A stretch of DNA of 64,000 bases from Acanthosepion esculentum (GCA_964036315.1 OZ038500.1:60193446-60257445); one strand, 5' to 3'; shown: positions 23,746 through 35,290, counted from the stretch's first letter. Notes: generated by a model not told the origin, from the sequence alone. Translations and numbers: made by a program.

Positions 23746-24640
23746 GGGAGAAAGTATCCCTTCTCAGTTCCCTTGTCTCATATTATAAATTGGCTCTAAC
23801 TTATCCGTAGTCCAAGGTATTTCAAGTATTTATGTATATGTTTCTTAATCAGATACCCTGAATTTTTATGATTCTTTATGTATATGTGATGGCTTTTATT
23901 AGAAATGCAGATCATAGGGTCTGTTTTGGAAATGTCTTACTTCTTGAAACACTTGGTCAGGCTTGTTGATTTTTTATTCAAAATCCTATTTATTCGAACA
24001 ATTAATACGTATCAACATATCCGGTTTATTATCAGGGAGCTGGCCTGGTGGCGTAGGAGAGGAATGTTTTTTCCAGTGGCAAATTTGTAGCGACATTATA
24101 ATTATAAATAAATAAAAATAAAATATAGAAATAATAATAATAAGAAGAAGAAAGAAAATTATAAATAAAATAAAATAAAACAATAATATATAAAAAATAA
24201 TAATAATAATAAAATGTTCTCCTAGCATGCAACAAAACTTTTCCTACTGGAAATACGCACATCCCGCCAAAAGACGTCGAATTCAATCTTTCGCCAACAA
24301 CCTTGAGACAGGCAAATTCAAATTCTCTCTGTGAAATAGCGTGTAATAATACAGAGTGACTTCTCCCTTTTATCACATGCAATCATGAAATATTTTAACT
24401 AAAAAGACACACACTAGTACAAAAAAATAAATAAATTGTATGATATGAATGCACAATTTAACATGTTTTAACTGATATCTCTGTATTTTTTTTGTTTTGT
24501 TTTTTCGTGACGTGATTTTTTTGTTATTTCACATGAACATGAAGCTATTTCTGATGCTATGATGTGAGTGACACCCACAAATTCATTTGCTATGTGATAC
24601 GGGACGTTTAAATGACCACAGCCCATTTCTAAACGCATTT
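23746..24640. other. Spacer with AAT-rich low complexity
   Basis: 24,100-24,215 is almost only A and T with ATAATAATA runs. There is a TTCCAGTGGCAAATTTG block at 24,072 and a TCCTACTGGAAATACGC block at 24,242 on either side. No gene. Confidence 0.4.
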
Positions 24641-24649
24641 TCAATTTTA

Positions 24650-25230
24650 ATCATGCAAGACGAGAGCGTCACTAAGACGCAAGGGGTTACAGATCGTGAA
24701 AAAGAATTAAAGGACTTTAGATGGAACCGGAAGCCCAATCATAAACAGGAAGTAAGTGATAAACATCTACTCCTGTTCAAAAGACGAGTGTGGAATTCGA
24801 ACTGGACGATAGGCGAACTTATCTACTTCTATTACGAAAAGAAAAAAAAAGTAATTCAATAGGAAATAAAAGTTTTAGGTGGAGACGTTCAAAATACGAA
24901 GTTTTTAGAAAGAACGAGAAACCCAATCTTAAATAGGAAACTAGAGCTACATCGCTACCCTTTTTCATAAGACAGGGGAGGCGAGTGAAACGGACGATAA
25001 GCGAACATATCTACTGCTATTGAGGAAAAATATAAATAAAAAATACAATTTAATAATAAATAACATTTCAGAGTATAACAGAATACGTTAGAAGCATAGA
25101 ATAGATTACAGAAGGAACTAGAAACACAATTCTAAAGAGGAAGGAACTGATAAATCTCTGTCCCTGTTGAAATGGCCAAGGAGGTGTGTGATGCGAACGA
25201 CAGAAACATTTATCTATTCATATCGTAGTA
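24650..25230 (-). repeat. Retroelement 3' tail with three degenerate tandem units
   Basis: CACTAAGACGCAAGGGGTTA (24,669) is the minus-strand 3' region of the CR1-like family. After it, a block (AACCGGAAGCCCAATC...AAACAGGAAG...GATAAACATC...CTGTTCAAAAGACGAG...GGACGATAGGCGAACTTATC) occurs at 24,725, about 24,920 and about 25,120 in increasingly diverged form, with ~200 bp spacing. A single copy lies at 48.92-49.05 kb. Confidence 0.6.
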
Positions 25231-26040
25231 AAAATGTGTTTGATTTTGTCACAAACATCTAAATACTATCAGAATTGAAGGGTAAATTCACATTAATTTG
25301 GGTAAATATATTTAATAATAGGGAAATTATTTCCTTGAACTGTATAATCAAATTTATGCATATTCGAATCTGTTTATCCACCAAAATGCCAAAAAGAACT
25401 GATACTTACATTATTAAATAATTTAAATGCAGTCTTAGAAGTTATTTTGTGCTTTTATTTGAAATATAATGGCCTAAAATTAATCCGTAAAAAAGTTCAA
25501 TTTACGATTTTAGATATTGTTAAAGCAAGATGAAAAATAAATTGAAATTGACTTCCGTCCAGTGCAGTTAGCGAATTTGATGAATGGCAACAAAAGAGAA
25601 ATTAATTTGTTTTTAAATTTATTTTAAGTAACAATATCTGTCGATAAAAAATTTTTAAACTACTATATTTAAAGATTAATACATTGTATTTTGCAAAAAT
25701 ATTATTTACTTTTCCCTTAAAACATAACAAAAGCAAAGTTCCCCCGGCAGAATGTTTACCATTTGTCAAGACTTGCATAGGTTAATAAATTGTTATCTCA
25801 TATCGTTGCCGCTACTTATAAAAATTCGTCGTGTCAGTTCTTTGGGACTAAAACCTTTTTATTTTCTACAGGCACTTGATAACACCACGATGTCAAATTT
25901 AAAGATAAGACTACTTACTTTTGCAGTTTTCTTTGAACACTCAGATAGCAGTTTACCTCGAATTAAACAATGAAATTATTAATAGGAAGAGTTGAAATTA
26001 ATGGATGCCAGATTTCACAGACCTAAATTCATATGCAGAT
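25231..26040. other. AT-rich spacer
   Basis: No recognisable motif. A 73-residue frame at 25,752-25,973 is unremarkable. Confidence 0.4.
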
Positions 26041-26044
26041 ATCC

Positions 26045-26290
26045 TTAAGAACACATCGCACAATGGATAAAGGCGTTGGTTAGATCTAGTGACAGTGTGC
26101 GTTCAATACCTGGTTAAGTGGAGAAATTGGAGAGGTGAATTAACAGAGGATAACTGATATCTATTAGACATGGTACGTGGAACTAGAAGAGTCTACCCCA
26201 GCGAGCGAAATAAAGGGTTCAGTTCGGCATTCCAACTACCTGAAGAAGGTCGGAGCGTACAAGTGCCGCAACGTTGTGATAAATATGGCA
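26045..26290 (+). repeat. Possible tRNA-like SINE head
   Basis: CAATGGATAAAGGCGTTGG resembles an A-box region, and GTGCGTTCAATACCTGG about 35 bp on resembles a B box. The following sequence does not match the window's other SINE bodies. Weak call. Confidence 0.3.
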
Positions 26291-27240
26291 ACAACGATGA
26301 GAACAATAGTCCGAATAATGTAAATAGAATAAAAAAATTTTAAAATAAAAGTACTATTAGCAGCTTATCTCAAAATAAATCAGCATTAATAGAATAATTA
26401 TCGGCAGATTAGTCAATGCCCTATTTAAAATTAATATATTGACCATTTTGTCGTCACGAAAAATAATTTAAAAAAATATTCCAATTCGAAAATGGTACTG
26501 AATTTTACAATATTTCGATTTATCTAACATATCTTTAACTTATATCAAGTTTTTCGACGACAACAAGATCTGAAATTATTTTAAAATTCGTGCTAAAAAG
26601 TACATATCAATATTTCAAAAATAAATATTCATTTGAGATCTTTCTTGTGGAAACCAAAAATATGCAGTATATTTTATTAAAATTATGTATCTACAAATTC
26701 TACACACACAAACACACACACACACACTCACACACACTCACACACACACAAATAAATATGTTTTTATGGACTTCTTTTCATCAGATTTCCAACCATATCT
26801 CGGATGTTCTCATAGTCGATATTAAATATTTTAAGTATATAACGCATTCGGAGATGCAGCTTTATAAAAATTAGGAACATTCAAAATTCACTAGTATTGA
26901 TAACCCACTAGTTTTGAGATAAGTTGCACCCCAAAAGCACAGATGAAAATAAATTTCAACGTTAATTTAAATTAAAAAAATAATTAATATTCACTTAATA
27001 ATGCATAAATCTCCGAACGTTTAAAAGAAAACTTTGGGTATATTTTTCAAACCAAGACGTATAGCTTTTTTATGTTTTCTTTAATGCTTTTTGAGGTAAG
27101 GATATGGCAAAGTATTCGAATATGACTATTTAAATCATCTTCATATCTGTGGATATTAAATTTATAAGGAGGGAAGGAATAATCTTGACAAAGTCGATGT
27201 GTCGAGATGGAGAGCGAATTACATGAATACATTTATTGCA
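26291..27240. other. AT-rich spacer with a short (CA)n tract
   Basis: Contains CACACACA runs at 26,703-26,750. Nothing else recognised. Confidence 0.4.
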
Positions 27241-27242
27241 GT

Positions 27243-27244
<2 letters not shown>

Positions 27245-27313
<69 letters not shown>
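27245..27313. repeat. (TA)n microsatellite
   Basis: About 34 TA units at the left end of the inverted-repeat element. Confidence 0.95.
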
Positions 27314-27317
<4 letters not shown>

Positions 27318-27747
27318 GCATGTTTCATTAAATAATACAGACTCGTTTTGTCTATTTATTTTAAGTAAGTTCCTTTCGTATTGTCTGATAAGCTTAATCG
27401 TTGAAAGACGAAATGAAAACACCATATTGACACGTTTGAATCCAATCTAGTCTTTTGGCTTACGTAAGCCATTATCAAAGATAACAAATTTAATAAATCA
27501 AACAACACATATACGAAACCACAATAATGGCCCGCCGTTGCTGTTTGGATAAGCTCAAAGTAACGACAAATTCTTATTTACGAGACAAGGAAGCGAAAAA
27601 CGCGTCGTAGCTCGTGAGGTCACACATGACCACGCGAAAGTGAAAACGATAAGTATTAAGTATGGGAAGCCATTGGTATAAACCATTTTACTTAAAATAA
27701 ATAGACAAAACCTGTCTATATTATTTTATGAAACCTGCATTAATGGA
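27313..27747. mobile_element. 435-bp element with ~60-bp inverted ends
   Basis: The start ATTAATGCATGTTTCATTAA, then TAATACAGAC and GTCTATTTATTTTAAGTAAG, is matched by the inverse of the end (CTTAAAATAAATAGACAAAA ... TTTCATGAAACCTGCATTAAT-like block at 27,690-27,747) with few mismatches. The interior (GGCTTACGTAAGCCATTATC, CACACATGACCACGCGAAAG) is the sequence next to the Penelope-like GIY-YIG relic at 17 kb. It is either a MITE or a Penelope-like tail with inverted termini. Confidence 0.7.
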
Positions 27748-27767
27748 AAATTGCTGCCGAAATATAC

Positions 27768-27768
<1 letters not shown>

Positions 27769-27829
<61 letters not shown>
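27769..27829. repeat. (TA)n microsatellite
   Basis: About 30 TA units. Confidence 0.95.
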
Positions 27830-27832
<3 letters not shown>

Positions 27833-28675
27833 TCTTTTTACTGATAATACGACTCTTGCAGGTTATTGAAAGCTAGAAAATATTTTTATATTGTAAGAAT
27901 TAATTTTAGACAATAATGATTTACTGTTGCAAGTTCTACTACTTCAACCATAGCTGGGAGGGGGAGAGGTGTATTCATACCTTTACCAAAGGTATTTGGG
28001 CGTATGTGAATTAAAGAAACCTGAGTGGAATTGTCTATGATTCGGACTCATACTGCAATGTTTTCAAACAGAGTCGCCTCACTACGAAAACCTTGATCGC
28101 AGCTTTTCAATCGCATCACTAGCCTGGGAGATCTTATTTACTACTTCATCCCCTAAATAAGCATAATAATTTATTTTGTTTCCTAAGTATTGGAAAGATT
28201 TTACGTACTTTAATGTTTATTTTCCTGAAAAAATTTAGTTGTCGTGCAATGTATTGTGTCCTAGGTAGTAATGTGACTCTCGTTTTCGGCTGGTATATAA
28301 CGTCTATTTTATTTCATCATTATTGTTAAAGCAAACGCTTTTTGCCGCAGAGGAAAACGTGTTTACAACTTCTTGTGCTTCCTGAAACGATCTAACTGCC
28401 AGAGCTATATCACTTGTAAACAATAAGTTTAAAAGCATTTCGTTCTAGTAAGAGACTTTGTCTGAAATCTTTGGTGATTAAAAAGCCTACCAGTTGTTTC
28501 AAAATTCGTACCGACAACCATTACTATAATCACGGAAGTCACACTCCAATGTCAGAAAAAAAAGTAAATAGCGAATAAAAAGGGATAATTAAGTATCCTT
28601 TTTCTGTAACCATTTTTAACATGAAAAGGATAGTATGAACTAAAATCGGACTTCATGTCTGACTACAAACCATCG
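27830..28675. other. Unassigned spacer
   Basis: Mixed composition and no recognisable coding or repeat boundary. Confidence 0.4.
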
Positions 28676-28679
28676 CGAT

Positions 28680-29290
28680 TCTTCTTTTACGCGTCGTCTC
28701 CCTTCATTACGTAGGTGGTCATGGCTCTCCACATCTTCATGTCCCTGTAGCTCTTAATATATTTTGTTTTTTTGTTATTTCTCCCAAACCTTGTTCTACC
28801 ATCCATTCACTCAAAACCATAAAGTATGTTACGCTCTGCCTTCCTCTGTCTCTCTTTCTCCTCAACCTGTCTTGTGAGTATCAGATTTTCTGAGCCCTCC
28901 CTCTTCATTACGTGCTCCAGAAATTTCAACTGCCTCTTTCTGATGTTAAATATAAGTTTACATTTTCTTTCCATTCTGTCCAAAACCTCGTTGTTGCTCA
29001 CATGTTCAGTCCATGGTATCCTCAGCATCTTTCTGTAGAACGATATTTCTGTGGCTTCAAGTCTCACTTTCATCTTTGAGATTATCCAGCATTCGCTGCC
29101 ATACAAGAGGACAGATATCCCGTAAGAGTTAAATACTCTTTTCTTTGTTTCTAACGAAAATTTCCTCTGTCTTGATACTCCGTTTAGCTTTCGGAATGCG
29201 TCTTTCGCCATCTCAAAACGTCTTCGGATCTCAGCGTTGCACTTCCCGACCTCTGTTAGAACACTTCTCATTTTTGTACTAGTTTGACTT
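28680..29290 (-). pseudogene. Non-LTR endonuclease/reverse-transcriptase element, C-terminal part
   Basis: A minus-strand frame of 154 residues (29,271-28,807) is open without interruption. Motifs in order are MAKDAFRKLNGVSRQRKFSL (residues ~20-39), KKRVFNSYGISVLLYGSECW (~43-62), RKMLRIPWTEHVSNNEVLDR (~81-100), IRKRQLKFLEHVMKREG and LILTRQVEEKE. This is the thumb/C-terminal stretch after the YADD box in RTE-like endonuclease/reverse-transcriptase elements (L..W.DR..N.EVL.R.......I..R+L.+LGH..R). The 3' tail (GTCTCCCTTCATTACG...GGTCATGGCTCTCCACA) follows at 28,700-28,735. The catalytic core and endonuclease are absent, a 5'-truncated copy. It is the best-preserved open frame of its kind in the window. 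Confidence 0.82.
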
Positions 29291-29299
29291 TAGTATCCC

Positions 29300-29685
29300 C
29301 AATTTGTAATTTGTATTTTGGACTTATCCTTTTTGTGGATAGCCATATCATGGCATCGAGATTAACGAAGACAAACGTCTTAGTTAATTTAACGAAGATA
29401 AATAACTCACCGTTTTGCACCTGCACTATAACCTGTCGCAAGCAATAAATAATGCCTATGCTTTGCCTCACAGCCCGCGAGGACTCAGAATAAATATGAT
29501 GAACTAGGTGAGACCTTATTCATTTGAGAATAACTGTAGTAAGCATCTTACCTGCCACTGACAATTGTATCGAGAAAAAAAACATCTTTTTTAGCGTTTT
29601 TAAGTGAATTATCACTGTATTGCTTCTCTCGATCGACCGCTGATCTATTGATGGTTATTGCTGAAAGAGTAGACACTTCAATAAG
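29300..29685. other. Short spacer
   Basis: No recognisable feature between the two retroelement relics. Confidence 0.35.
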
Positions 29686-30462
29686 AATGGTGCAGCTCCG
29701 GCTGTTGCTTTAGATATTTCGAAGGCGTTTGATGGCGATTGACTTGTTGAAGTTTTAGGGGTTTTAGGTTCGTTTCTTTAATTTAATTCAATCTTTCTTA
29801 TCCAAAATGCCTAATGAAAACTGTTCGGTCTGTTGCATTGGATATCTCGAAGGCGTTTGGCAGGGTTTGACATACTGGTGTTTTTCACAAGTTGTAAGTT
29901 TATGGTATTTCTTGATAATGTTTTTCTTATCAAATCGCAAAATGAACAAATTTGTCTTGAATGACCACTCTACTAAATCGTTTCTGCATTAATGCGGTAG
30001 TCCCCCCACTGTGCTCTATTTCTGTGCCCATTTAGTTTCTCATTTTTATCAACATGATCCTTGATGTCACTATTCCCCAGCTCGGTATCTGTGTAGATGG
30101 CGCAGATATTTACTCATTCCTTAATATTAACTATGACAGGGTAGATAAAATAAAATTAGTCGCTGAGCTGGAAAATGAACTACAATACGTTGTGAACGGG
30201 GGTAGGTGCAAGAAGTGGTTTGTTAATTTTAACATCTTCAAAACGAAATTGCTCTATATTAATTATCTTAAAGAATATCATTTACCTTTCTGTTGTAACC
30301 TAGAAAGGATTACTGTATGAGGAATTGTTACAATTTTTTGGATACTGGTGAGCCAACCAAAATGAGCTGACTCATTTTATAGTCCACCAAGAGAAGCAAT
30401 ACAAATCAGAAAGCTCAAAATATTCAATCCGACGTGTATAAAGGCAGCCATTTTTTTTTTTC

Positions 30463-30596
30463 TCCGAATATCTTCACTGCCAGCCTCTGATATTGAAGGT
30501 CTGAAAAATTACTGAACAGCTGCTACTTTTTCCGAATCTTCACTGCCAACCTCTGATATTTAAGACCTGAAGAATTACTGAACAGCTGCTACTAGT
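30463..30596. repeat. ~70-bp tandem duplication
   Basis: TCTTCACTGCCAGCCTCTGA and GAACAGCTGCTACT blocks each occur twice in the same order, about 65-70 bp apart, inside the interrupted CR1-like copy. Confidence 0.8.
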
Positions 30597-30619
30597 AATA
30601 TTGGCGTTGTTCCATTGAA

Positions 30620-30885
30620 CACATTACGTGCTGCACTGGATTCTATATTCAAAGACTATGGTGAACATGGTCAACAGGAATAACCAAAAGGGAAGTTGGA
30701 AATGAAATGGTAATCTTTGTAACAACAACAAAATACAATACTCGCCAGCGCCGAGAAGTAGGTAAACCACTGCTACTGGTGGACTACTTAGCATTATATC
30801 GCCACTTACAATACTGTCCAGCGTATTTATGAGGATTGGGACATATCCACTAGTGTACGGTATATAACGCATTCATAAACACGAC
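30620..30885 (-). repeat. Relic related to the start of the 42.5 kb repeat
   Basis: On the minus strand, GGATATGTCCCAATCCTCAT, then AAATACGCTGGACAGTATTG, matches 42,521-42,560 (GGTATGTCCCCATTCACAT, AAATACAGTAGTAAATATTG). In translation GYVPILINT...SGDIM.SSPPVAVV parallels GYVPIHINT...FGDSSPAVL. It interrupts the CR1-like reverse-transcriptase copy. Confidence 0.5.
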
Positions 30886-31555
30886 AGATGCTAACATCCA
30901 ATAATACAGCTCAGTTTGCTTTCAGCTAATATGATGAGGAATAATTAAATCAATTGGTAATACTGATGCAAGTTAAGATGTTTCACTATGTTTTGGTAGA
31001 TTCACACCACAATCTATCTTGAGCTTTTAGATATCTCTTCATCGAGTATTACTTCCACATTTGGTCTAATGTTTCTGCTAGGTATCTAGATATTCTTGGC
31101 AAAATCCAAAGAAGAATCTGCAACATTATCTATTCTGATCTGGCATCTCCTCTGCAGACACATTCCCACCGCCGTAACGTAGCTTCCTCTTCCCTCTTCG
31201 ATAAGTTCTGAAGAACTTTACTCTTTTGTACTTCCATTTCACAAATTTAAACTCAGTACTTGAGTGGCACCTGGGTCTCATAATTTGACTGCAGAAATTG
31301 TTCGTTGTAACCATAAGTTCTATGATAACACCTTCTTCTTTTCCCGTAATTCTCGCCTGAGAAACTTTCTTCTGGTTTCCCGCCTTTGTATCAACTACGA
31401 TTTTCAGATATTTAAATGCAGTATCAATTAACACGTTCTGTCTCCTTGAAAGCTATTCTATTATTGACCTGCACCTTGCTTTCACTCTCAGTAACATCTT
31501 GCATCCTAGTGAATTTTATTGTGTTGCTTCCAGTCAAATGATAAAAAAAATATTT

Positions 31556-32450
31556 AACCATACTAAGTGTAACAGCAAAATTGTCCAAATGTTATATTAA
31601 GCTCTGAACTTAGAAATGATTAAAGATATCATACTGCAATTCTCCAAGATTTTTATGACACTACTGGACTTCATTTTGAGCAATAAGAATGTATAATTAA
31701 CAGAAGAATCGTGATGAAATCGATCATAAACGAAAATGACATGTTCATCATTAATTAATCTTAGCTAAGGATCAGAAGCTCATGACGGATTGAAATAAAG
31801 TTCAAATATATATATATAGATCATTTTACAACTTATTCAAGATGATCTTACCCCTCTCTAACCTTCTAACTTTCTGTCCTGGAGTAAAAATTTGTCTCAC
31901 AGTTTTCACGTACGATTTCATTTTCAAGTCCTTTCCCACTGCTCTTTGGACTGTCATAGCTGAAACTCCTCTCACTTGCCAAACGTCTTATGAATAGAGT
32001 CGGATCATTTCTAATTGATCTCTTTAGCTCTAAGTTGAAATGATGATCCCTCTTGCTGTTGTGACTTCCTGATTCAGTTTTACTCTCTCCTGCTTCCTCT
32101 TTTTTAAATTTATTCACTGTTCCCTTGGTGGTACTTAAATGGACTTTGAAGACGGAATTCAGAGTATGAACGATGGTACCGTTACTAAAGGCCTGAATAA
32201 TCTTTTCCCTCTCAATTTTGCTCAGATGGAAAGACAGTGGGCGTGACGCAAAACAATCTTAACCTGATCGTTTTCTAATTCAAAAGATTTTTCAGCTATT
32301 CTTACGCCAACGGTGTCAAGATTGCTAAATGTCTTAACTGAAAAGCTGGAATAAGGAAACTTAATTAGTTTAGTGTTTGTTTAAGATATTAAACATTTTG
32401 TGGGATAGAAAATTATGCTGTAAACAGGTTTAGACAAATTTACTGTTACA
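31556..32450. other. Unassigned spacer
   Basis: An 83-residue, highly charged minus-strand frame (32,117-31,866) matches no family I know. It is short and isolated, and I do not call it a gene. Confidence 0.4.
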
Positions 32451-32452
32451 CC

Positions 32453-32533
<81 letters not shown>
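32453..32533. repeat. (TA)n microsatellite
   Basis: About 40 TA units bordering the relative of the 1.6 kb hairpin element. Confidence 0.95.
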
Positions 32534-32534
<1 letters not shown>

Positions 32535-32640
32535 GTATTTTAATATATTTTCTTTTTATACGTTATTTTTATAGATACAAATATTTTAGTAAATGATATG
32601 TTTATAATAAACAGTATTAACTAAATTTACTAGCCTGAAT
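32534..32640. mobile_element. Relative of the 1.6 kb hairpin element
   Basis: TTTTAATATATTTTCTTTTT, then GTTATTTTTATAGATACAAA, repeats the left arm seen at 1,645-1,690. AGCCTGAATGCCCG ends the block. A second short copy of the left edge occurs at about 32,893-32,925. Confidence 0.5.
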
Positions 32641-32671
32641 GCCCGATAAATATCGTAGAAAACATGTATCC

Positions 32672-32757
32672 TCCGACAGGAATCGGACCTGTATCCTACA
32701 TGGAACAGTCATTTGGCCTGACGTGATATACCATTCAGCTACAGTCAAATCGTCTGG
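32672..32757 (-). repeat. tRNA-like sequence, probably a SINE head or tRNA pseudogene
   Basis: On the minus strand GACTGTAGCTGAATGGTATA fits an A-box/D-arm, and ACAGGTCCGATTCCTGT gives a perfect 5-bp T-stem with a B-box-like loop. Anticodon and acceptor stems are not convincing, so it is not called a functional tRNA gene. Confidence 0.45.
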
Positions 32758-32929
32758 TTAGCAAAGTCAAATTACTTTTTTTAAACAACAAATTTCTCAT
32801 GATTTTTCGCGAACGATCATATCTGCTCGGGGCATATCATAACGTAAACGAATAACAATATATACTATGAGATTGACTAAGTCCGACAATTGTTTTAATA
32901 TATTTTCTGTTTATAATTTATCATTAAAT

Positions 32930-33845
32930 GACCATTCTAACACTACTTTGCAACACAATTTGTGCGAAATGTATTAATGTTTATCAGATTGAATGTTTAT
33001 CATTGTTATTATTATTAATGTTTGTTTGAAAGATGAATTGGTAAATAAACTTCCATGAAAAACGGATATCAGTGTTGTATTTAATGTTATTTAACTACCG
33101 ATTTTGGGTGGTCTGCACTAGTGGTCGAAATTTTTTTATTGACTTAGTGTGTTGCTGTAAAAATCAGCAAGGAATAAAATTACAACTAATAAAAGAATGA
33201 AACGCCTATTTCGATTTCAGATATTCGTTCTGTTTAGTTTTCACTGCTATTTTATTTTATTTTTTTTATCTGAAGGAATTTTTCGCTCAAAGCTTCCAAT
33301 GTTTCTTTTAATGCTTCCCAAAGAAACGTATACTCCAAAACAGTGCCGAATTTCATTTTTTTTACCAACTCTTAGATGGCTTTCTGTACACTTTCAGGAA
33401 TCTTATTCATAAAACCTCTTCGTGATTCTTCAGAGGAAATCGTTTCTTATTTATTTTCTTCTCACTGTAAGTTTCCGTTTTGGTGTTTGTTTCTCAGGCT
33501 ACAATTCGTCTTCACGGGATCATTCTTCATCTACCGTTTCGGATTTTGAAGGTTTCGCTTTCTTGCTTCTCTCTGCAACTGACAGGAAGTCCCTCAAATG
33601 TAAAGAAGAAAAAAAAAACAAACAAACTTGAAGCGATGGCAAAATTTAGAACGCTTCTTTCCCCATATCTCATACAGAAAAACAATATTTTTACTTATTT
33701 ACTTATAGAAGAGTTGCATTATTTACACTAACGTCAAGGAACAGTGTTCTGGACAAGATGAGGAAATGAAACTCGTTTTCTTTTTTTTTTTGAAAACCAA
33801 AACATCTGTTCTTAGTATAATAATACTATTAATATTACTATGCGT
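32930..33845. other. Unassigned spacer
   Basis: Three short overlapping plus-strand frames (33,197-33,731) are phenylalanine/serine-rich and look like chance in T-rich DNA. Confidence 0.4.
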
Positions 33846-33849
33846 TCTT

Positions 33850-34170
33850 ACTATGATTTTCATCCGTGTCCCTTCAGGATATTGGCGTTCATGGTTCCCC
33901 ACAATGTCCTATCATTTATAATTCTTAATAACACTTTTTAGCATCTCCCCATACCAGGCTCCACTATCCATACATTCAACATCGCCAAGTATGTTATGCT
34001 TCGCATTCCTCTGTTTCACTTACCTTCAATCTATTCTGTGAGTATCAAATTTTCCAAGCCTTCTGTCCTCATTATGTGCCCCAGGAATTTCAGCTGTCTC
34101 TTCCTGATGCTATGTCCATGCGTCCTTTTTTCGTCTTTTTCTCCAGGACTTCCTTGTTGTTCACTATTTA
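33850..34170 (-). pseudogene. RTE-like reverse-transcriptase 3' part, segment 1
   Basis: The plus-strand text GTGTCCCTTCAGGATATTGG, the CCAGGAATTTCAGCTGTCTC block at 34,081 and the CAGGACTTCCTTGTTGTTCA block at 34,144 parallel 28,700-29,000 in the same order. This segment is therefore the 3' half of a second copy of the 28.7-29.3 kb element on the minus strand. It stops abruptly at about 34,172. Confidence 0.65.
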
Positions 34171-34172
34171 AA

Positions 34173-35044
34173 GTGTAAAACGATGGGACCTAGTAGCCAA
34201 TCCAGTAGCACGCTTCAATTCATGCAGTCGATTTACGAAGGAAGGGAGAGATTACTAGAACAAATAACATGAAAATATTTGTTTGGTTTTGGTGTCTTTA
34301 TTGAGCGGCATTTCAACATCTATGGGTTTTTAATGCCTAAGTTTAAATATTCTGAACACAGTTCCGTGCATTCAACTACAGATATCATGTATATAAATTT
34401 ATATTTTCAGGGTAAACGTATGTTTTCTTGTTATATAGTTTGTAAATTATATATTTTGGTCTAAACCTATTTCTTTAATGTAGGTCATTATGTCGTGAGT
34501 TTCCGTATTTTCAAATAGTTTTCTTAAGTTGGCTTTATTGCAGTATTTATATCTTACATGTGCTAAGTGATTTGGTTTTGTTTAGCGAGATATAAACCAT
34601 TATGGGTTATTGTTGTGGTAGGATCCACCTAATCTGCATAGGTGACTACCGACTATATAAATAATGGTTGGTACCGGAAGAAGGGAGCGAATACAGAGAT
34701 CCAGCTAGAGACTCTGCCCGACTGCGACTTAGTCAACACATTCTCCAGGAACGTCTTCCCAGAAATATACAGAAATACTATATGTAAATATTGTGTACAC
34801 TTTCTTGTTATAATGCATTCCTGTTCTAAGTACATTTTGTGTTGCATTATTATTCCATGCATTAGTCAAGATTCAACAATGAGTCAAGACTCAACAGTTA
34901 TTTAATGCCGAAATCTAAATATTTTGAACACAGTTTTATGGCTTCAACTACAGATATTTTGAATGCAATTCCATGGTTGGAACTGCATATATCTTGAAAG
35001 CAATGTTGTGGCTTCATAATTTTTTTGATGTTCAGTTCATAGTA
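34173..35044. mobile_element. ~870-bp insertion inside the RTE-like relic
   Basis: It separates two parts of a reverse-transcriptase relic that are contiguous in the 28.7-29.3 kb copy. The first ~80 bp (AGTAGCACGCTTCAATTCAT, then GCAGTCG) resemble the CR1-like tail at 8.43 and 60.03 kb. A ~60-bp direct repeat (TTTAATGCC...AAATATT.TGAACACAGTT...TCAACTACAGATAT) occurs at about 34,330 and 34,903, with a third partial unit after it. No coding content recognised. Confidence 0.45.
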
Positions 35045-35290
35045 TTCTAAGCATCCTGCTATAGAAACACATTTCTCTTGCTTCAAGCCTCTCCTTCATT
35101 CGTGAGAGGTTGTCCAACATTCACTGCCATGTAGGAGCACTGATATTACGTAACAGTTCAGTACTTATTTCTATGTTTCTAAATTAAACATTTCTGTTTC
35201 TTAATACTTTGCTCAACTTTTGAAAGGCATCTTTCAGTATTCCAATGCACATTAGGATCTTAATCTCTCATAGTAAGACACTGCCGCAGT
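35045..35290 (-). pseudogene. RTE-like reverse-transcriptase 3' part, segment 2
   Basis: CTTGCTTCAAGCCTCTCCTT, GAGGTTGTCCAACATTCACT and GCCATGTAGGAGCACTGATA match 29,056-29,125 of the better copy, encoding (minus strand) the LLYGSECW-type segment. AACTTTTGAAAGGCATCTTTC matches the AFRKL region. It continues segment 1 after the insertion. Confidence 0.65.

Larger units (their letters stand above)
29690..31555 (+). pseudogene. CR1/jockey-like reverse transcriptase, degraded long copy
   Basis: Motif A appears twice: VALDISKAFDGD (about 29,711) and SVALDISKAFGRVWHTGVFH (about 29,830) after a local duplication. LGICVDGADIYSFLNINYDR (about 30,080) takes the place of the catalytic YADD box, here VDGA, so the pair of aspartates is lost. 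LENELQYVVNGGRCKKWFVN, a FKTKLL block and LKEYHLP follow. A ~300-bp foreign block interrupts at ~30.6-30.9 kb. The C-terminal part resumes with EYYFHIWSNVSARYLDILGK, QRRICNIIYSDLASPLQTHS and HRRNVASSSLFDKF (31,040-31,205), then the 3' UTR and an A-rich end near 31,550. This is a reverse transcriptase of the CR1/jockey type, used for target-primed integration, and dead here by many stops. It gives the fullest view of the family whose 3' ends recur at about 6, 8.1, 12.8, 23.5, 24.65, 48.9 and 59.8 kb. Confidence 0.82.

Noticed and set aside
32672..32757. Functional tRNA gene
   Set aside because: Acceptor and anticodon stems do not pair convincingly. Only the internal promoter boxes and T-arm look tRNA-like.
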